A DNA stretch of 64,000 bases from AR5 sp035762565 (GTDB lineage: Bacteria > Methylomirabilota > Methylomirabilia > Rokubacteriales > CSP1-6): positions 1 to 64,000 of the forward strand of contig DASTOJ010000128.1 of the NCBI GenBank assembly GCA_035762565.1, given 5' to 3'. Below, in pieces: positions 25,755-34,498 of this stretch. The position numbers and the translations under genes are program-made. Position 1 is the stretch's first letter; each line of letters starts with the position of its first letter. The notes beneath the pieces are model-generated. The model was not told where the DNA came from. It saw only the letters and a program-made list of their open reading frames with translations, and ran no database searches.

Positions 25755-26504
25755 TCAACGCAGGCCCCCGGCGATGAGCAGTGTCTCGCCGGTGATCCAG
25801 GCCGCATCCCGAGACGCCAGGAAGACCACGGCCGGCGCGACGTCCTGGGGTTGACCGATGCGGCCGAGCGGGGTCTGCGCCTCGAGCTGCTTGCGGAAGT
25901 CGCTGGCGGCGAAGCCGGCGGCGTGAACGCCCTCCGTTTCCACCATCCCCGGGTTGATCGCGTTCACGCGGATGCCGCGCGCGCCGAGCTCCTTGGCCAG
26001 CGTCCGGGTGACCGCATCGACCGCCGCCTTGGTGCCGCTGTAGACCGCGGTGTTCGGCGGCGTGAGGGTGGTCGTGGCCGAGCTGACGTTGACGATGCTC
26101 CCGCCCGAGCCATCGAAGTGCTTGACCGCTTCCTTCGAGGCCAGGATCAGCGCGAGGACGTTCAGATCGAACTGCCTGTGGAAGTGCTCCTCGGTGACGT
26201 CCTCGAGCGGCGAGAACTCGTAGACTCCGGCGTTGTTGACGAGGATGTCCAGCCGCCCGAACGCCTGCCTGGTCGCCGCGAAGAGCCGGCCGATCTCCGC
26301 CTGCTTCGCCACGTTGGCCTGCACCGCGAGAGCCCGGCCGCCGCTGCCCACGATCTCGGCAACCACGCGGTCGGCCCCTTCCTTGCTGGACGCGTAGTTG
26401 ACCACGACTGCCGCCCCCTCCGCCGCCAGATGGCGGGCGATGGAAGCGCCGATCCCCTTGGACGCGCCCGTGACGATCGCCACCTTGCCCTCGAGCTTGC
26501 CCAT
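25755..26504 (-). CDS. FabG-like SDR oxidoreductase
   Basis: A 249-residue classical SDR. It has TGASKGIG (cofactor), NNAG, the catalytic Ser in VNVSSATT and YSGTK, so the active site is intact, unlike the SDR at 1766. The ending ITGETLLIAGG is typical. It is likely cytoplasmic and NADPH-dependent, with an unknown carbonyl substrate. Its 3' end is 4 bases from the amidase stop. Confidence 0.88.
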   Translation of the reverse strand: MGKLEGKVAIVTGASKGIGASIARHLAAEGAAVVVNYASSKEGADRVVAEIVGSGGRALAVQANVAKQAEIGRLFAATRQAFGRLDILVNNAGVYEFSPLEDVTEEHFHRQFDLNVLALILASKEAVKHFDGSGGSIVNVSSATTTLTPPNTAVYSGTKAAVDAVTRTLAKELGARGIRVNAINPGMVETEGVHAAGFAASDFRKQLEAQTPLGRIGQPQDVAPAVVFLASRDAAWITGETLLIAGGLR

Positions 26505-27039
26505 TGCGTGTTTCCCCTCTGCTTCCTCGGCCACCAAGCGGCCGGGACGCACGTCTCTGGTGTTTTGGAGGGGGAGGGGAGATCGATCGATTCAGGCTCG
26601 CGCCGGCACACCGGCGATGCGTTTCACATCGCCTCGGAGTCTGTCGTTGCGTTGCGGCGACCGAGCTCCAGGATGGCGTCGGCCAGGTTCACGCCGTCAG
26701 CACGAGCACATAGCCCGATCGCACGCCCGCCGTCGGACTCCCGGCCACCTTGGCAGGCGAGTTGCCGACGCCCTGCATGTGGCTCGCGAGAGATCGGGAG
26801 TCGTGTCGCGGCCAATCTCGAAGTGAGACCTGGAGGAGAGCGACGAATGGGTAGCTCAGGAGCCAACGGATTCTTACGGCAAGATAAAGTACTGCCAGAG
26901 GCGCCGCTCAACGCCTCGTCTCCAAAGCACGATCGTTCTGGCTGCGATTCGATCAGGTGTTCAGTCGTCTTCTGTCTGGATCGAGCCGCTGATCGCCAAG
27001 TTGATCGTGCTGAGGACCGCCATGACCACACTCAGGCAA
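26505..27039. other. 535-base stretch with no supported gene
   Basis: Lower GC and irregular codon usage in all frames. One open frame from ATG 26847 (96 codons, GGAGGAG in front) ends at 27137, but its protein resembles nothing I know and looks random. No transposase, tRNA or terminator was seen. The stretch probably holds the promoter of the SDR gene and decayed sequence. Confidence 0.5.
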
Positions 27040-27181
27040 CTGGTTCACGGCCGTGTCGATCGCGCCGACCGTCGGCTCCTCGATCGCCAGGCCGAGCGCC
27101 GCGGGATGCCCCACGCCGGAGCAGCTCGCTATCGTGATCCACCTCGCGGACTACTGGTGGGATGCCAACGGATTCGTCGGA
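27040..27181 (+). pseudogene. Possible remnant of a helix-turn-helix replication/regulatory gene
   Basis: Two frames together read RRLLDRQAERRGM, then after a +1 shift TPEQLAIVIHLADYWWDANG. This resembles the N-terminus of helix-turn-helix proteins whose pattern is Leu-Asp-Arg-Gln, then HLxxYWW. The shift falls in the CCCC run near 27106. The rest of the gene is absent: the cytochrome P450 stop follows on the other strand at 27188. Weak evidence. Confidence 0.35.
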
Positions 27182-27187
27182 CAGCGT

Positions 27188-28411
27188 CTACACCAACACT
27201 GGAAGCTTCACCAAGCCACGGAACGCGGGGAGCGCCCTCCACTCCAGCGGCTCATTAACAAGGCGCAGGCGCGGGAAACGCCCGACGAGCGCGGCGATGG
27301 CGAGCTGTGCCTCGAGTCGCGCGAGCTGCGCGCCGAGGCAGAAGTGCGCTCCGCCGCCGAACGAATGATGGTGGACATCCTTGCGCGTGATGTCGAAGCG
27401 GTCGGGCTCCGGATACGCCCCCGGATCGCGATTGGCGGCGGCAAGGAATGTGAGCACCGACTCACCCCGGCGCATCGGACAGCCCCCGATCTCGACATCG
27501 GCCGTCGGGATGCGCGCGGTTTGAACGACCGGTGACTCGAACCGCAGGATCTCTTCGACGGCATTCCCAATCAGCGACGGATCGTCGCGCAGCTTCTGGA
27601 GCTGGTCCGGGTGCCGAAGCAAGGTCCAGACCCCGTTACCGATGAGGTCGGTGGTTGTCACGTTGCCGGCGGCCAGCAGCAGCGCGCACATTGTCACAAT
27701 CTCGTCGTCATTGAGCTGATCGCCGGATTCCTCGGCGGCGATCAGCGCGCTGAGCAGGTCGTCACGCGGTTTGGCCCGGCGCTCGGCGAGCGCCCGCCGC
27801 AGATACGCGTCGCGTTGACTCATCGCCTCGGCCAGGACGGCACGTTGTTCGTCGGAGAGCATGGGATTGAACGTCATGGCATCAAGATCGGACCAGCGCT
27901 TGAAGTCGTCGCGGTCGGCAGGGTCGATGCCGAGCATCTCCGCAATGACGATGACCGGCAGCGGCCCCGCGAACGCCGCAATGAGGTCAAATCTCTCCTG
28001 TTCCGCGACGGCATCGAGCAGTTCCTCGATGATCTCGCGAATGCGGGGTGCCAGGCGCTCGATTGCGCGTTGGGTGAAGGCTTTGGTGACGAGCGCGCGC
28101 AGTCGGGTGTGGTCGGGAGCGTCGAGGAGGAGCAGGCTGGGCTTGCGGTCGCGAGGGGGCACGAAGAGGCGCATGTAGGTGCCGTCGTTCGCCTTGCGAG
28201 GGTCGCTGGCCATCGTGCGGTCGCGCAGCACACGCTCGATGTCGTCCTGACGCGTGAGCACCCACCGTTTGATCAAGGAGTCGTAGTGCACAGGCTCGCG
28301 CCGGCGCAGGTGCGCCAGGACCGGATGGGGATCGGTGCGGAACGCCGAGTCGAGCGCCGTGAGCTCGATGTCGGTCGGGACGCGGTTCCGTGCATTGTCC
28401 GCGTGGGTCAT
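27188..28411 (-). CDS. Cytochrome P450
   Basis: A 407-residue soluble bacterial P450. The heme-thiolate motif is FGGGAHFCLG with Cys358, and the ExxR motif is E287-R290. The I-helix oxygen-activation motif reads AAGNVTTTD, with Val251 where an acidic residue is usual (AGxE/DTT). An N-terminal DPHPVLAHLRRREPVHYD and SDLDAMTFNP support the CYP fold. No ferredoxin gene is adjacent, although a ferredoxin-Rieske protein and a reductase lie 28 kb away. Hydroxylation substrate unknown. Confidence 0.92.
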   Translation of the reverse strand: MTHADNARNRVPTDIELTALDSAFRTDPHPVLAHLRRREPVHYDSLIKRWVLTRQDDIERVLRDRTMASDPRKANDGTYMRLFVPPRDRKPSLLLLDAPDHTRLRALVTKAFTQRAIERLAPRIREIIEELLDAVAEQERFDLIAAFAGPLPVIVIAEMLGIDPADRDDFKRWSDLDAMTFNPMLSDEQRAVLAEAMSQRDAYLRRALAERRAKPRDDLLSALIAAEESGDQLNDDEIVTMCALLLAAGNVTTTDLIGNGVWTLLRHPDQLQKLRDDPSLIGNAVEEILRFESPVVQTARIPTADVEIGGCPMRRGESVLTFLAAANRDPGAYPEPDRFDITRKDVHHHSFGGGAHFCLGAQLARLEAQLAIAALVGRFPRLRLVNEPLEWRALPAFRGLVKLPVLV

Positions 28412-28457
28412 CACGTCACCTTTGACTGCCGAAGCATGGGCTCGATGAGTTTCGCGG

Positions 28458-31400
28458 TCACGCTCCCATCTCCGCTTCTGCCTGCTCCAGCCAGAAGCGC
28501 ATGTCCATCTCGCGGTACAACGTTGTCGCGGCGGCCAGGTGCTCTCGCACTTGCTCCGGCTTGCCGGTGTGCCGGCGGAGCTTGCCGAGGCCGAGGTGGC
28601 AGTGGGCGATGAGGGGCCGCATGCCCGCCTCCTCGGCGAGTGCGAGCGCGTCACGGTAGTGGCCGTCAGCGTGCTCCGGGGGATCGCGGTGGGCGGCGAC
28701 CTCGCCAAGGAGCCGGAGGGCCCACGCCTCGTAGCCGCGCTGACCGCGCTCGCGGGCAAGGGTCAGGGCTCGCCCGGCGAATGCGAGAGCGTCCTCGAGC
28801 CGGTCAGCGAGGACGTACGCTTCGCCCAGATACACTAGGAAGAACGGCTGGTAAGCCGCGAATCCCATCGTCTCATTGGCGCTCAGCGCGTGCTCCAGTA
28901 ACGGAATGCCCTCAGCAACCCGCCCTGAGAGGGCGTAGGCGTAGCCCAGGATCCCCGTGTTCTGCGCTGAAATAAAGGTCAGGTCCCACTCGCGAGACAG
29001 CGCCACCCCGCGTTCGAGCAGGGGAACGGCGTGGCTGAGTTCCCCCCTGGCGATATGGAGATAGGCGAGAGGTGTGCATATAGCGGCCAGGCTGTAGGGG
29101 TGATCCAGTGCCTCAGCGAGGCGGATACCCTCCTGGCCGTGGGCGATCCCTTCCTCGAACTTTCCCCGGTCGGCAAAAATCCAGCCCAAAATGAAGCGGG
29201 CCATCACGACGGGAAATCCGGCCTGGCCAAACCGTTCCCGGCTCAGATCACCTTCAAGCAATTCCAGGACTTTCAGGATAAGATCCTCGGCCCGTCGATA
29301 GTCGCCCGTCGCGAAGCAGGCCGCGCCGAGGTAGAGATTTCCCGTCACCTGGAGCGGAACATCCCCAAGCGACTCGGCGATGGCCTGGGCGTTCTGGCCG
29401 AACGCGAGCGCTTCCGTCGGATGACCAGTCATCCAAAGGCTGTGGCACAGATAGACGGATAGCTGCGCGAGTCGCCGTTGGTCGTCGAGCGCCCTCGCCA
29501 GGCCTTCGGCTTCACGGAGACAGCCGAAGATCCGCTCGAATTCTCCGAGCGGAAAGAGTGCAGTTCGAAGGTCGAAGCGAAGATCAAGTGCCAACTCCAG
29601 TCTCTCGTGGGTCTCGGGCAGATGCTCGAGGGCCGTCAGCGCCTGCTCGAAGCAGCTCAGGGCTTCCCGGTTGGCCGATCGCGCCAAGGCCTTTACGCCG
29701 GCCTGACGGAGGTACGTGACCGCCTGCTCCCACATCTCGCCCCGCACGGCATGGTGGGCCAGCCGCTCGACGTGCTCGCTCAGCCGGTCCGGATAGAAGC
29801 GGTCGATGGCGCCGACGATGCGAGCGTGCAGGGTCTTGCGCCGCTCCTGGAGCAGGGTGCCGTAGGTGACTTCATGGGTGAGCGCATGCTTGAAGGTATA
29901 TTCGGGATCCGGAAAGAGGCGCGTCTCGTACAGGAACTCCGCCGCCTGCAGATGCGCGAGCCCCCGATGCACGGCATCCTCCGCCGCCTCCGCCACGGCG
30001 TGGAGCAGCACAAATGGCACGTCCTTGCCGATGACCGAGGCCGTCTGGAGCAGCTGCTTGTCCTCCGCCGGGAGCCGGTCGATCCGGGCCGCTAGGATCA
30101 CCTGCACGGTCGCCGGGACCTCGATCGCCTGGATCGGCCGGGTCAGACGATACGCGCCGCGCTCCCCGGTGAGCGCCCCGGTCTCCACGAGCGTTCGGAT
30201 GCTCTCCTCGATGAAGAAGGGATTGCCGCGTTTCACCAGCAGGCGCTTGAGGGGCTCCAGCCCAGGGTCGGCGCCCAGAAGGGCACCCAGAAGTTCGCCC
30301 GCACTCTCCGGCGGGAGCGCGTCGAGCCGGAGCTGGGTGTAGTAGGTCTTGCGCCCCCAACCATGCTGGTACTCCGGCCGGTAGTTGACGAGCAGGAGGA
30401 ACCGGGATGTGGGCAGACTCTCGACCAAGCCGTCGAGCAGGGCCTGGGTCTCGGCATCGATCCAGTGCAAGTCCTCGAAGACCACAAGAAGCGGCTGCCC
30501 CTGGCTCTCCCGGAGTAGGAGGTGCTTGACGGCGTCGAGGGTGCGCTGGCGGCGCTGGGCGGGATCGAGCGCCTGCCAATGGGCGTCCTCGACCGGCACG
30601 TCGAGCAGGGCCAGCAGGGCTGGCAGGATCGGCTCGAGGGTGCGATCCAGCGTGAGGAGCTTGCCGGTGACCTTCTCGCGGATCTCGCGGTGGGTCTCGC
30701 GCTCGTGCAGCTTGAAGTAGGCCTTGAAGAGGTCGACGACCGGCAGGTAGCTCGTCGCCTTGCCGTAGGACACGGAGCCCGCTTCCAGGATGAGCCACTC
30801 CTGGGTGCGGTGGGAGTGGGTGAACTCGTAGACGAGGCGGGATTTCCCCACGCCGGGTTCCCCCACGATGGCGACGAGCTGGCCGCGTCCATCCTGCGCG
30901 AGGGCGAGCGCCCGGCGGATCTGCTCGATCTCGGCGTCGCGGCCCACAAACCGCGTCAATCCCCGCGCGGCGGCGGCGTGGAGCCGGGTCCGCTGCGCGC
31001 TCACTCCGGTGAGCGCATAAATTTCCACCGGGTCGGGCAAACCCTTGACCGCGACCGGCCCCCGGGCGGCGACCTGCACGTAGCCCTCGGCGAGCTGCAG
31101 GGTCGCGGGGGCGAGCAGGATCGTGCCGGGCGTCGCCATCTGCTCCATGCGGGCGGCCAAGTGCGTCGTCTGACCGACCGCGGTGTAATCCATGTGCAGA
31201 TCCGACCCGATGGCGCGGACGACCACCTCCCCGGAGTTAAGCCCCACGCGGATCTGGATCGGCACTCCCTGCGAACGGAAGATACTGTCCGCGTACTGCG
31301 CGACTGACTCCTGCATGCGCAGCGCCGCGTAGCACGCGCGCACCGCGTGGTCCTCATGCGCCAGCGGCGCGCCGAAGAGAGCCATGATCCCGTCGCCCAT

Positions 31401-31805
31401 CACCTGGTTGACCGTGCCCTCGTAGCGATGGACAGCCTCCATCATGCGTTCGAGTACCGGATCGAGAAGTTTTCGGGCCTCTTCGGGATCACGGTCGGCG
31501 AGCAACCCCATCGAGCCCTTGAGGTCGGCGAAGAGCACCGTCACCTGCTTGCGCTCTCCCTCAAGAGCGGCCTTGGAGGTGAGGATCTTCTCGGCGAGAT
31601 GCTTCGGAGTGTAGGACTGAGGGGAGGCGAACCGTGTCGGCCCGGTCCCGTGGCTGTCGGTCGGCTTCCCACATTCAAGGCAGAACTTGGCACCAACAGG
31701 CAGCTTGGTGCCGCACTGGGGGCAGGCGACGGCGAACCCGGCTCCGCACTCCAGACAGAACTTCGCTTGCGGCGGGTTCTCGTGCTGACACCGGGGACAC
31801 TGCAT
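28458..31805 (-). CDS. Adenylate/guanylate cyclase-AAA ATPase-TPR regulatory protein
   Basis: A 1115-residue multidomain protein. Two zinc ribbons (CPRC/CLEC, CPQC/CLEC) occupy residues 1-46. A class III cyclase domain spans 85-265, with metal Asp D94 (LFADLKGS) and D138 (MGDGIMALFG). An AAA/STAND ATPase begins about 285 with Walker A GEPGVGKS (315-322) and a later FEDLHWID Walker B. TPR-like helices fill about 700-1110. Such proteins are cytoplasmic signalling hubs. Whether the cyclase makes cAMP is not shown. Confidence 0.9.
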   Translation of the reverse strand: MQCPRCQHENPPQAKFCLECGAGFAVACPQCGTKLPVGAKFCLECGKPTDSHGTGPTRFASPQSYTPKHLAEKILTSKAALEGERKQVTVLFADLKGSMGLLADRDPEEARKLLDPVLERMMEAVHRYEGTVNQVMGDGIMALFGAPLAHEDHAVRACYAALRMQESVAQYADSIFRSQGVPIQIRVGLNSGEVVVRAIGSDLHMDYTAVGQTTHLAARMEQMATPGTILLAPATLQLAEGYVQVAARGPVAVKGLPDPVEIYALTGVSAQRTRLHAAAARGLTRFVGRDAEIEQIRRALALAQDGRGQLVAIVGEPGVGKSRLVYEFTHSHRTQEWLILEAGSVSYGKATSYLPVVDLFKAYFKLHERETHREIREKVTGKLLTLDRTLEPILPALLALLDVPVEDAHWQALDPAQRRQRTLDAVKHLLLRESQGQPLLVVFEDLHWIDAETQALLDGLVESLPTSRFLLLVNYRPEYQHGWGRKTYYTQLRLDALPPESAGELLGALLGADPGLEPLKRLLVKRGNPFFIEESIRTLVETGALTGERGAYRLTRPIQAIEVPATVQVILAARIDRLPAEDKQLLQTASVIGKDVPFVLLHAVAEAAEDAVHRGLAHLQAAEFLYETRLFPDPEYTFKHALTHEVTYGTLLQERRKTLHARIVGAIDRFYPDRLSEHVERLAHHAVRGEMWEQAVTYLRQAGVKALARSANREALSCFEQALTALEHLPETHERLELALDLRFDLRTALFPLGEFERIFGCLREAEGLARALDDQRRLAQLSVYLCHSLWMTGHPTEALAFGQNAQAIAESLGDVPLQVTGNLYLGAACFATGDYRRAEDLILKVLELLEGDLSRERFGQAGFPVVMARFILGWIFADRGKFEEGIAHGQEGIRLAEALDHPYSLAAICTPLAYLHIARGELSHAVPLLERGVALSREWDLTFISAQNTGILGYAYALSGRVAEGIPLLEHALSANETMGFAAYQPFFLVYLGEAYVLADRLEDALAFAGRALTLARERGQRGYEAWALRLLGEVAAHRDPPEHADGHYRDALALAEEAGMRPLIAHCHLGLGKLRRHTGKPEQVREHLAAATTLYREMDMRFWLEQAEAEMGA

Positions 31806-32062
31806 GCCGGGGGCCTCCTGGGCAGCCGGACCGATCTGCGACGCGGACGAGTGAGCCGACCCTAGCCGGAGACTCTCTGAGGGTCAAGGATCGTCGATCC
31901 GGCCGTGGAATGCGCGGGTTTACGAGTAGTGGTTGGATTTCTGATGACTTTCACCACGGGCTGCTAGGCCGGCGTGGTAAGCCGTTGCGATATGGGCGAT
32001 GACGCTGTCGATGGTCCATCCTTGCGGCGCTCATATTGCCCGGCTGAACTCGGCCACGGGGA

Positions 32063-32578
32063 TCATGTGCCGGCCTCCTCGTCCAGGACGGCGCGAATAT
32101 CCCGGAGCGTCACCATCAGCGTCATTGGCTCGCGGGGGCTGGGGTCAAAGCCGGCCGCGAGATAGAAGCTCTTGGCCTCATCGGAGATCGCGTGGACGAC
32201 AATGCCACGGATGCCGATAGCATCGGCGGCATTGGTCACCCGCAGCGCGGCGTCGCGGAACAAGGCGCGGCCGATGCCCTGACCGCGCCAGGCCCGGTCC
32301 ACGGCGAGGCGAGCCAGTACGGCGACCGGGATGGGATCCGGCATGTTCCGCCTGAACCGGCCGGTGGCGGTGTCCATGGTGACGGCGCCTGAAGCGAGAG
32401 CGTAGTAGGCGATTACGCGGTTGTCATCCGAGACCACGTACGTTCGGCTGGCGCCGCTGACTTGGTTGGCGCGCGCCCGGCGTTTGAGCCAGTCGTCCAG
32501 GGAGGGCTCGCCGGAATCGAAATCCCTAAGTTCGTGATGGTCCGCCAGCGGCTCGGGTGGTGACAGCGCCCCCTTCAT
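32063..32578 (-). CDS. GNAT acetyltransferase, TacT-type toxin
   Basis: A 171-residue N-acetyltransferase. The acetyl-CoA loop is RLAVDRAWRGQGIGRALFRD, and the start region (FDSGEPSLDDWLKRRARANQ) is typical of the TacT/AtaT toxins that acetylate aminoacyl-tRNA. The conserved tyrosine region KSFYLAAGFDPSP is present. The ATG overlaps the stop of a DUF1778 antitoxin gene, the standard arrangement. It should block translation when free. Confidence 0.85.
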   Translation of the reverse strand: MKGALSPPEPLADHHELRDFDSGEPSLDDWLKRRARANQVSGASRTYVVSDDNRVIAYYALASGAVTMDTATGRFRRNMPDPIPVAVLARLAVDRAWRGQGIGRALFRDAALRVTNAADAIGIRGIVVHAISDEAKSFYLAAGFDPSPREPMTLMVTLRDIRAVLDEEAGT

Positions 32579-32856
32579 TCAGCCCAGGGCGGCGGAGTGC
32601 GGAGCGTGCGGCGCAGCCGGTTATTCGGGCGCGGCGGGGCATCGAGCCGCGCCAGGAAGTTGCTATAGGCCTTGGGATCGACCGCGAAGATCGTGCGGTC
32701 GAGAAGCGCGTCCTCCGCGGCATGCCGGGCGGCGTCGAGCACGAAGTCCGTTCGGTTCTTGCCCCGCAGGCGCGCCGCGCGGTCGATCAGGCCGCGCAGC
32801 TCGGGCTTGACCCGGATGTTCAGCGTGTCGCGCTTGGCGCCGTGTTCCGTGGCCAT
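32575..32856 (-). CDS. DUF1778 (TacA-type) antitoxin
   Basis: A 93-residue ribbon-helix-helix antitoxin: KRDTLNIRVKPELRGLIDRA with GKNRTDFVLDAARHAAEDAL. The C-terminal FLARLDAPPRPNNRLRRTL is the part that wraps the GNAT toxin in this family. GGAGGA 6 bases ahead fixes the start at 32856; an ATG at 32874 is also in frame. It lies just downstream of a perfect dyad that it probably binds. Confidence 0.85.
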   Translation of the reverse strand: MATEHGAKRDTLNIRVKPELRGLIDRAARLRGKNRTDFVLDAARHAAEDALLDRTIFAVDPKAYSNFLARLDAPPRPNNRLRRTLRTPPPWAE

Positions 32857-32875
32857 GAAGTCCTCCAGTCGCATC

Positions 32876-32902
32876 AGTATATCGTAATGACCTTGTCATT
32901 AC
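32876..32902 (-). promoter_or_regulatory. TacAT promoter and operator dyad
   Basis: GTAATGA (32884-32890) and TCATTAC (32896-32902) form a perfect 7-base dyad with a 5-base spacer. Right beside it, TATACT (32876-32881, minus strand) is a good -10 box 20 bases from the ATG at 32856. The placement fits autorepression by the antitoxin complex. Confidence 0.6.
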
Positions 32903-33136
32903 ACACCCAAGAGGTGATGAGCGAATCTCGGGAATGATGACGACGGTCGGTGAGGAGCGGCGGAGTTGACACAAAGCTGAACGGAAGTGCCTACCAGAGT
33001 GGCGCGAGGCGTTGGGGTCAGCTGGGCCGGGTCCGTCTGCTCGAGAATCTCAGTGACCGATTCGTCTGATCAGCGAGCAATGAAATCGTGTACTCGAATT
33101 ATGTAAGTTCGATCGCCTCCCGTTGGGGCCCGTCAC

Positions 33137-34330
33137 TCACTCGGCATCCGCACCGCTTTGTCCTCGTCGAATGACACCGCGCGCTTCAGCCGCGGCGGCC
33201 GGATGCTCGTGTGGACCTGAGAAGCGCTGACGACGCTGCGGCGCGATGTCGAAGCTCTGGCCGCCGTGCGCGACCCTGACGCGCAGGTTGCCGGGCGTGC
33301 GCACGCCGACCTCGACGCTGCCCCGGTAGGTTCCGGGCGTGGAGGTCGAGCCGAGCCGCGCCTCCAGGTCGCTGCCGTCCGGCATCCAGCCGTGAAGCGA
33401 CACCTCGGCATCCGTCAGCGGGCGGCCACTGGCATCCAAGACGTGCGCGGTGTAGGTGATGCTCCGCTCGTTGCCCTTCCCCTGCGGTTCGGTTTCGAGC
33501 ACGACGCGTGGCGGACCAGGTGCCACGGCCGTGGCCGGCGCCACGGCAGGCGCCGTCGGCGCTTCGCTCGCGGGCGCTGACTCGCGCGCGGGGGTCGTGA
33601 CGGAGGCCACCGCCGGCCGTGATGCCTCCGCGCGCGACGGGGCGGACGGTTGCGGCGTCGGCTTCGGCGGCGCCGCGGCGGGCGTGCGGCGCATGGGCGG
33701 CTCGGCCGGCGCTGGCGGCCGGTCCGCCAGCACGCGCGCGACGACCGCGGGCTCCGGCGTGCTGGCGACGGGGGCCACGGAATCGGCCTCGGGCTCGGGC
33801 GGGACGACCACCGGCGCCGGAGGGGCGGCGACCGTTGGCGGGCTCGCCACCATGGCGGTCTGCGTGGGTGCGCTGGCCATGCCAGACTCCGCGCCGCGCA
33901 GGACTACCCGCCGATCCGCGCGAGTCGAGGACTGCGCAGCCATGAGCACGGCCGAGACGGCGAGCGCCCCCAGCCTCACGACGGTCCCGGTCGCCGGACG
34001 GGCCTCCCACGCCGATCGCCCCCGCTCGCCCGCCCATCCAGCCGCGGACTTCCACAGCAGAAGGGCCTTGCGCGACGCCGGAAGCTTCTCCGGAGCCACG
34101 TTCCCGTTCTCGTCGAGGATCACGTAACCTTGGGTCTGCAGGGCCTCATCGACCGCGGAGTGCCTCCGGCGCTCCACCCCCAGGGGAGCGCCTCGAGGAG
34201 GAGACGCCGGCCGACGGCGATCGACGACAATCTCCATCCGATCGGGCCCTTCGAGCTCGCGCTCGAAGGCCACGATCAGATAGCCGTACAGCATGAGCGC
34301 GCTGCGAGCAACGATGCAGAGACGTTTCAT
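33137..34330 (-). CDS. Membrane-anchored Pro/Ala-rich protein with C-terminal Ig-like domain
   Basis: A 397-residue protein of unknown function. The first 110 residues are charged (ERELEGPDRMEIVVDRRRPA), then one membrane helix near 120-140 (VVRLGALAVSAVLMAA). A low-complexity Pro/Ala/Thr/Val linker of about 150 residues follows, and a beta-rich domain at about 290-370 (SITYTAHVLDASGRPLTDAE, GTYRGSVEVGVRTPGNLRVR) resembles FixH or carboxypeptidase-regulatory Ig-like folds. The N-terminus would be cytoplasmic and the domain outside. Upstream TTG is a possible start. Confidence 0.7.
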   Translation of the reverse strand: MKRLCIVARSALMLYGYLIVAFERELEGPDRMEIVVDRRRPASPPRGAPLGVERRRHSAVDEALQTQGYVILDENGNVAPEKLPASRKALLLWKSAAGWAGERGRSAWEARPATGTVVRLGALAVSAVLMAAQSSTRADRRVVLRGAESGMASAPTQTAMVASPPTVAAPPAPVVVPPEPEADSVAPVASTPEPAVVARVLADRPPAPAEPPMRRTPAAAPPKPTPQPSAPSRAEASRPAVASVTTPARESAPASEAPTAPAVAPATAVAPGPPRVVLETEPQGKGNERSITYTAHVLDASGRPLTDAEVSLHGWMPDGSDLEARLGSTSTPGTYRGSVEVGVRTPGNLRVRVAHGGQSFDIAPQRRQRFSGPHEHPAAAAEARGVIRRGQSGADAE

Positions 34331-34498
34331 CAAGCCATGCCTCGATCTGTCCTACCCTCTCACGACGGCGGAAACCCGCCCGGACGGCCTGCACCATCTT
34401 ACCCCCCGCGACCCCCGGGGAAATCGCTCCCCCAGGTCGTGCCCGCCACCCTGGACTGCACCAGGACAGCTGGATCATGTGCGACACAGTCTTGTCGG

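Noticed and set aside
26624..27031. 135-codon minus-strand frame upstream of the FabG-like SDR
   Set aside because: No recognisable motif, low-complexity composition, and no ribosome site.
26847..27137. 96-codon plus-strand frame with GGAGGAG in front
   Set aside because: The ribosome site is good, but the protein turns Arg/Ser/Pro-rich and overlaps a better HTH-like fragment in another frame. Kept only as a note.
31888..31900. GGATCG-T-CGATCC palindrome before the large cyclase gene
   Set aside because: Six-base arms in GC-rich DNA are expected by chance; no promoter match beside it.
31806..32062. Possible decayed gene between the cyclase and GNAT genes
   Set aside because: A short frame (TIDSVIAHIATAYHAGLAAR) was seen, but it matches no family I know.
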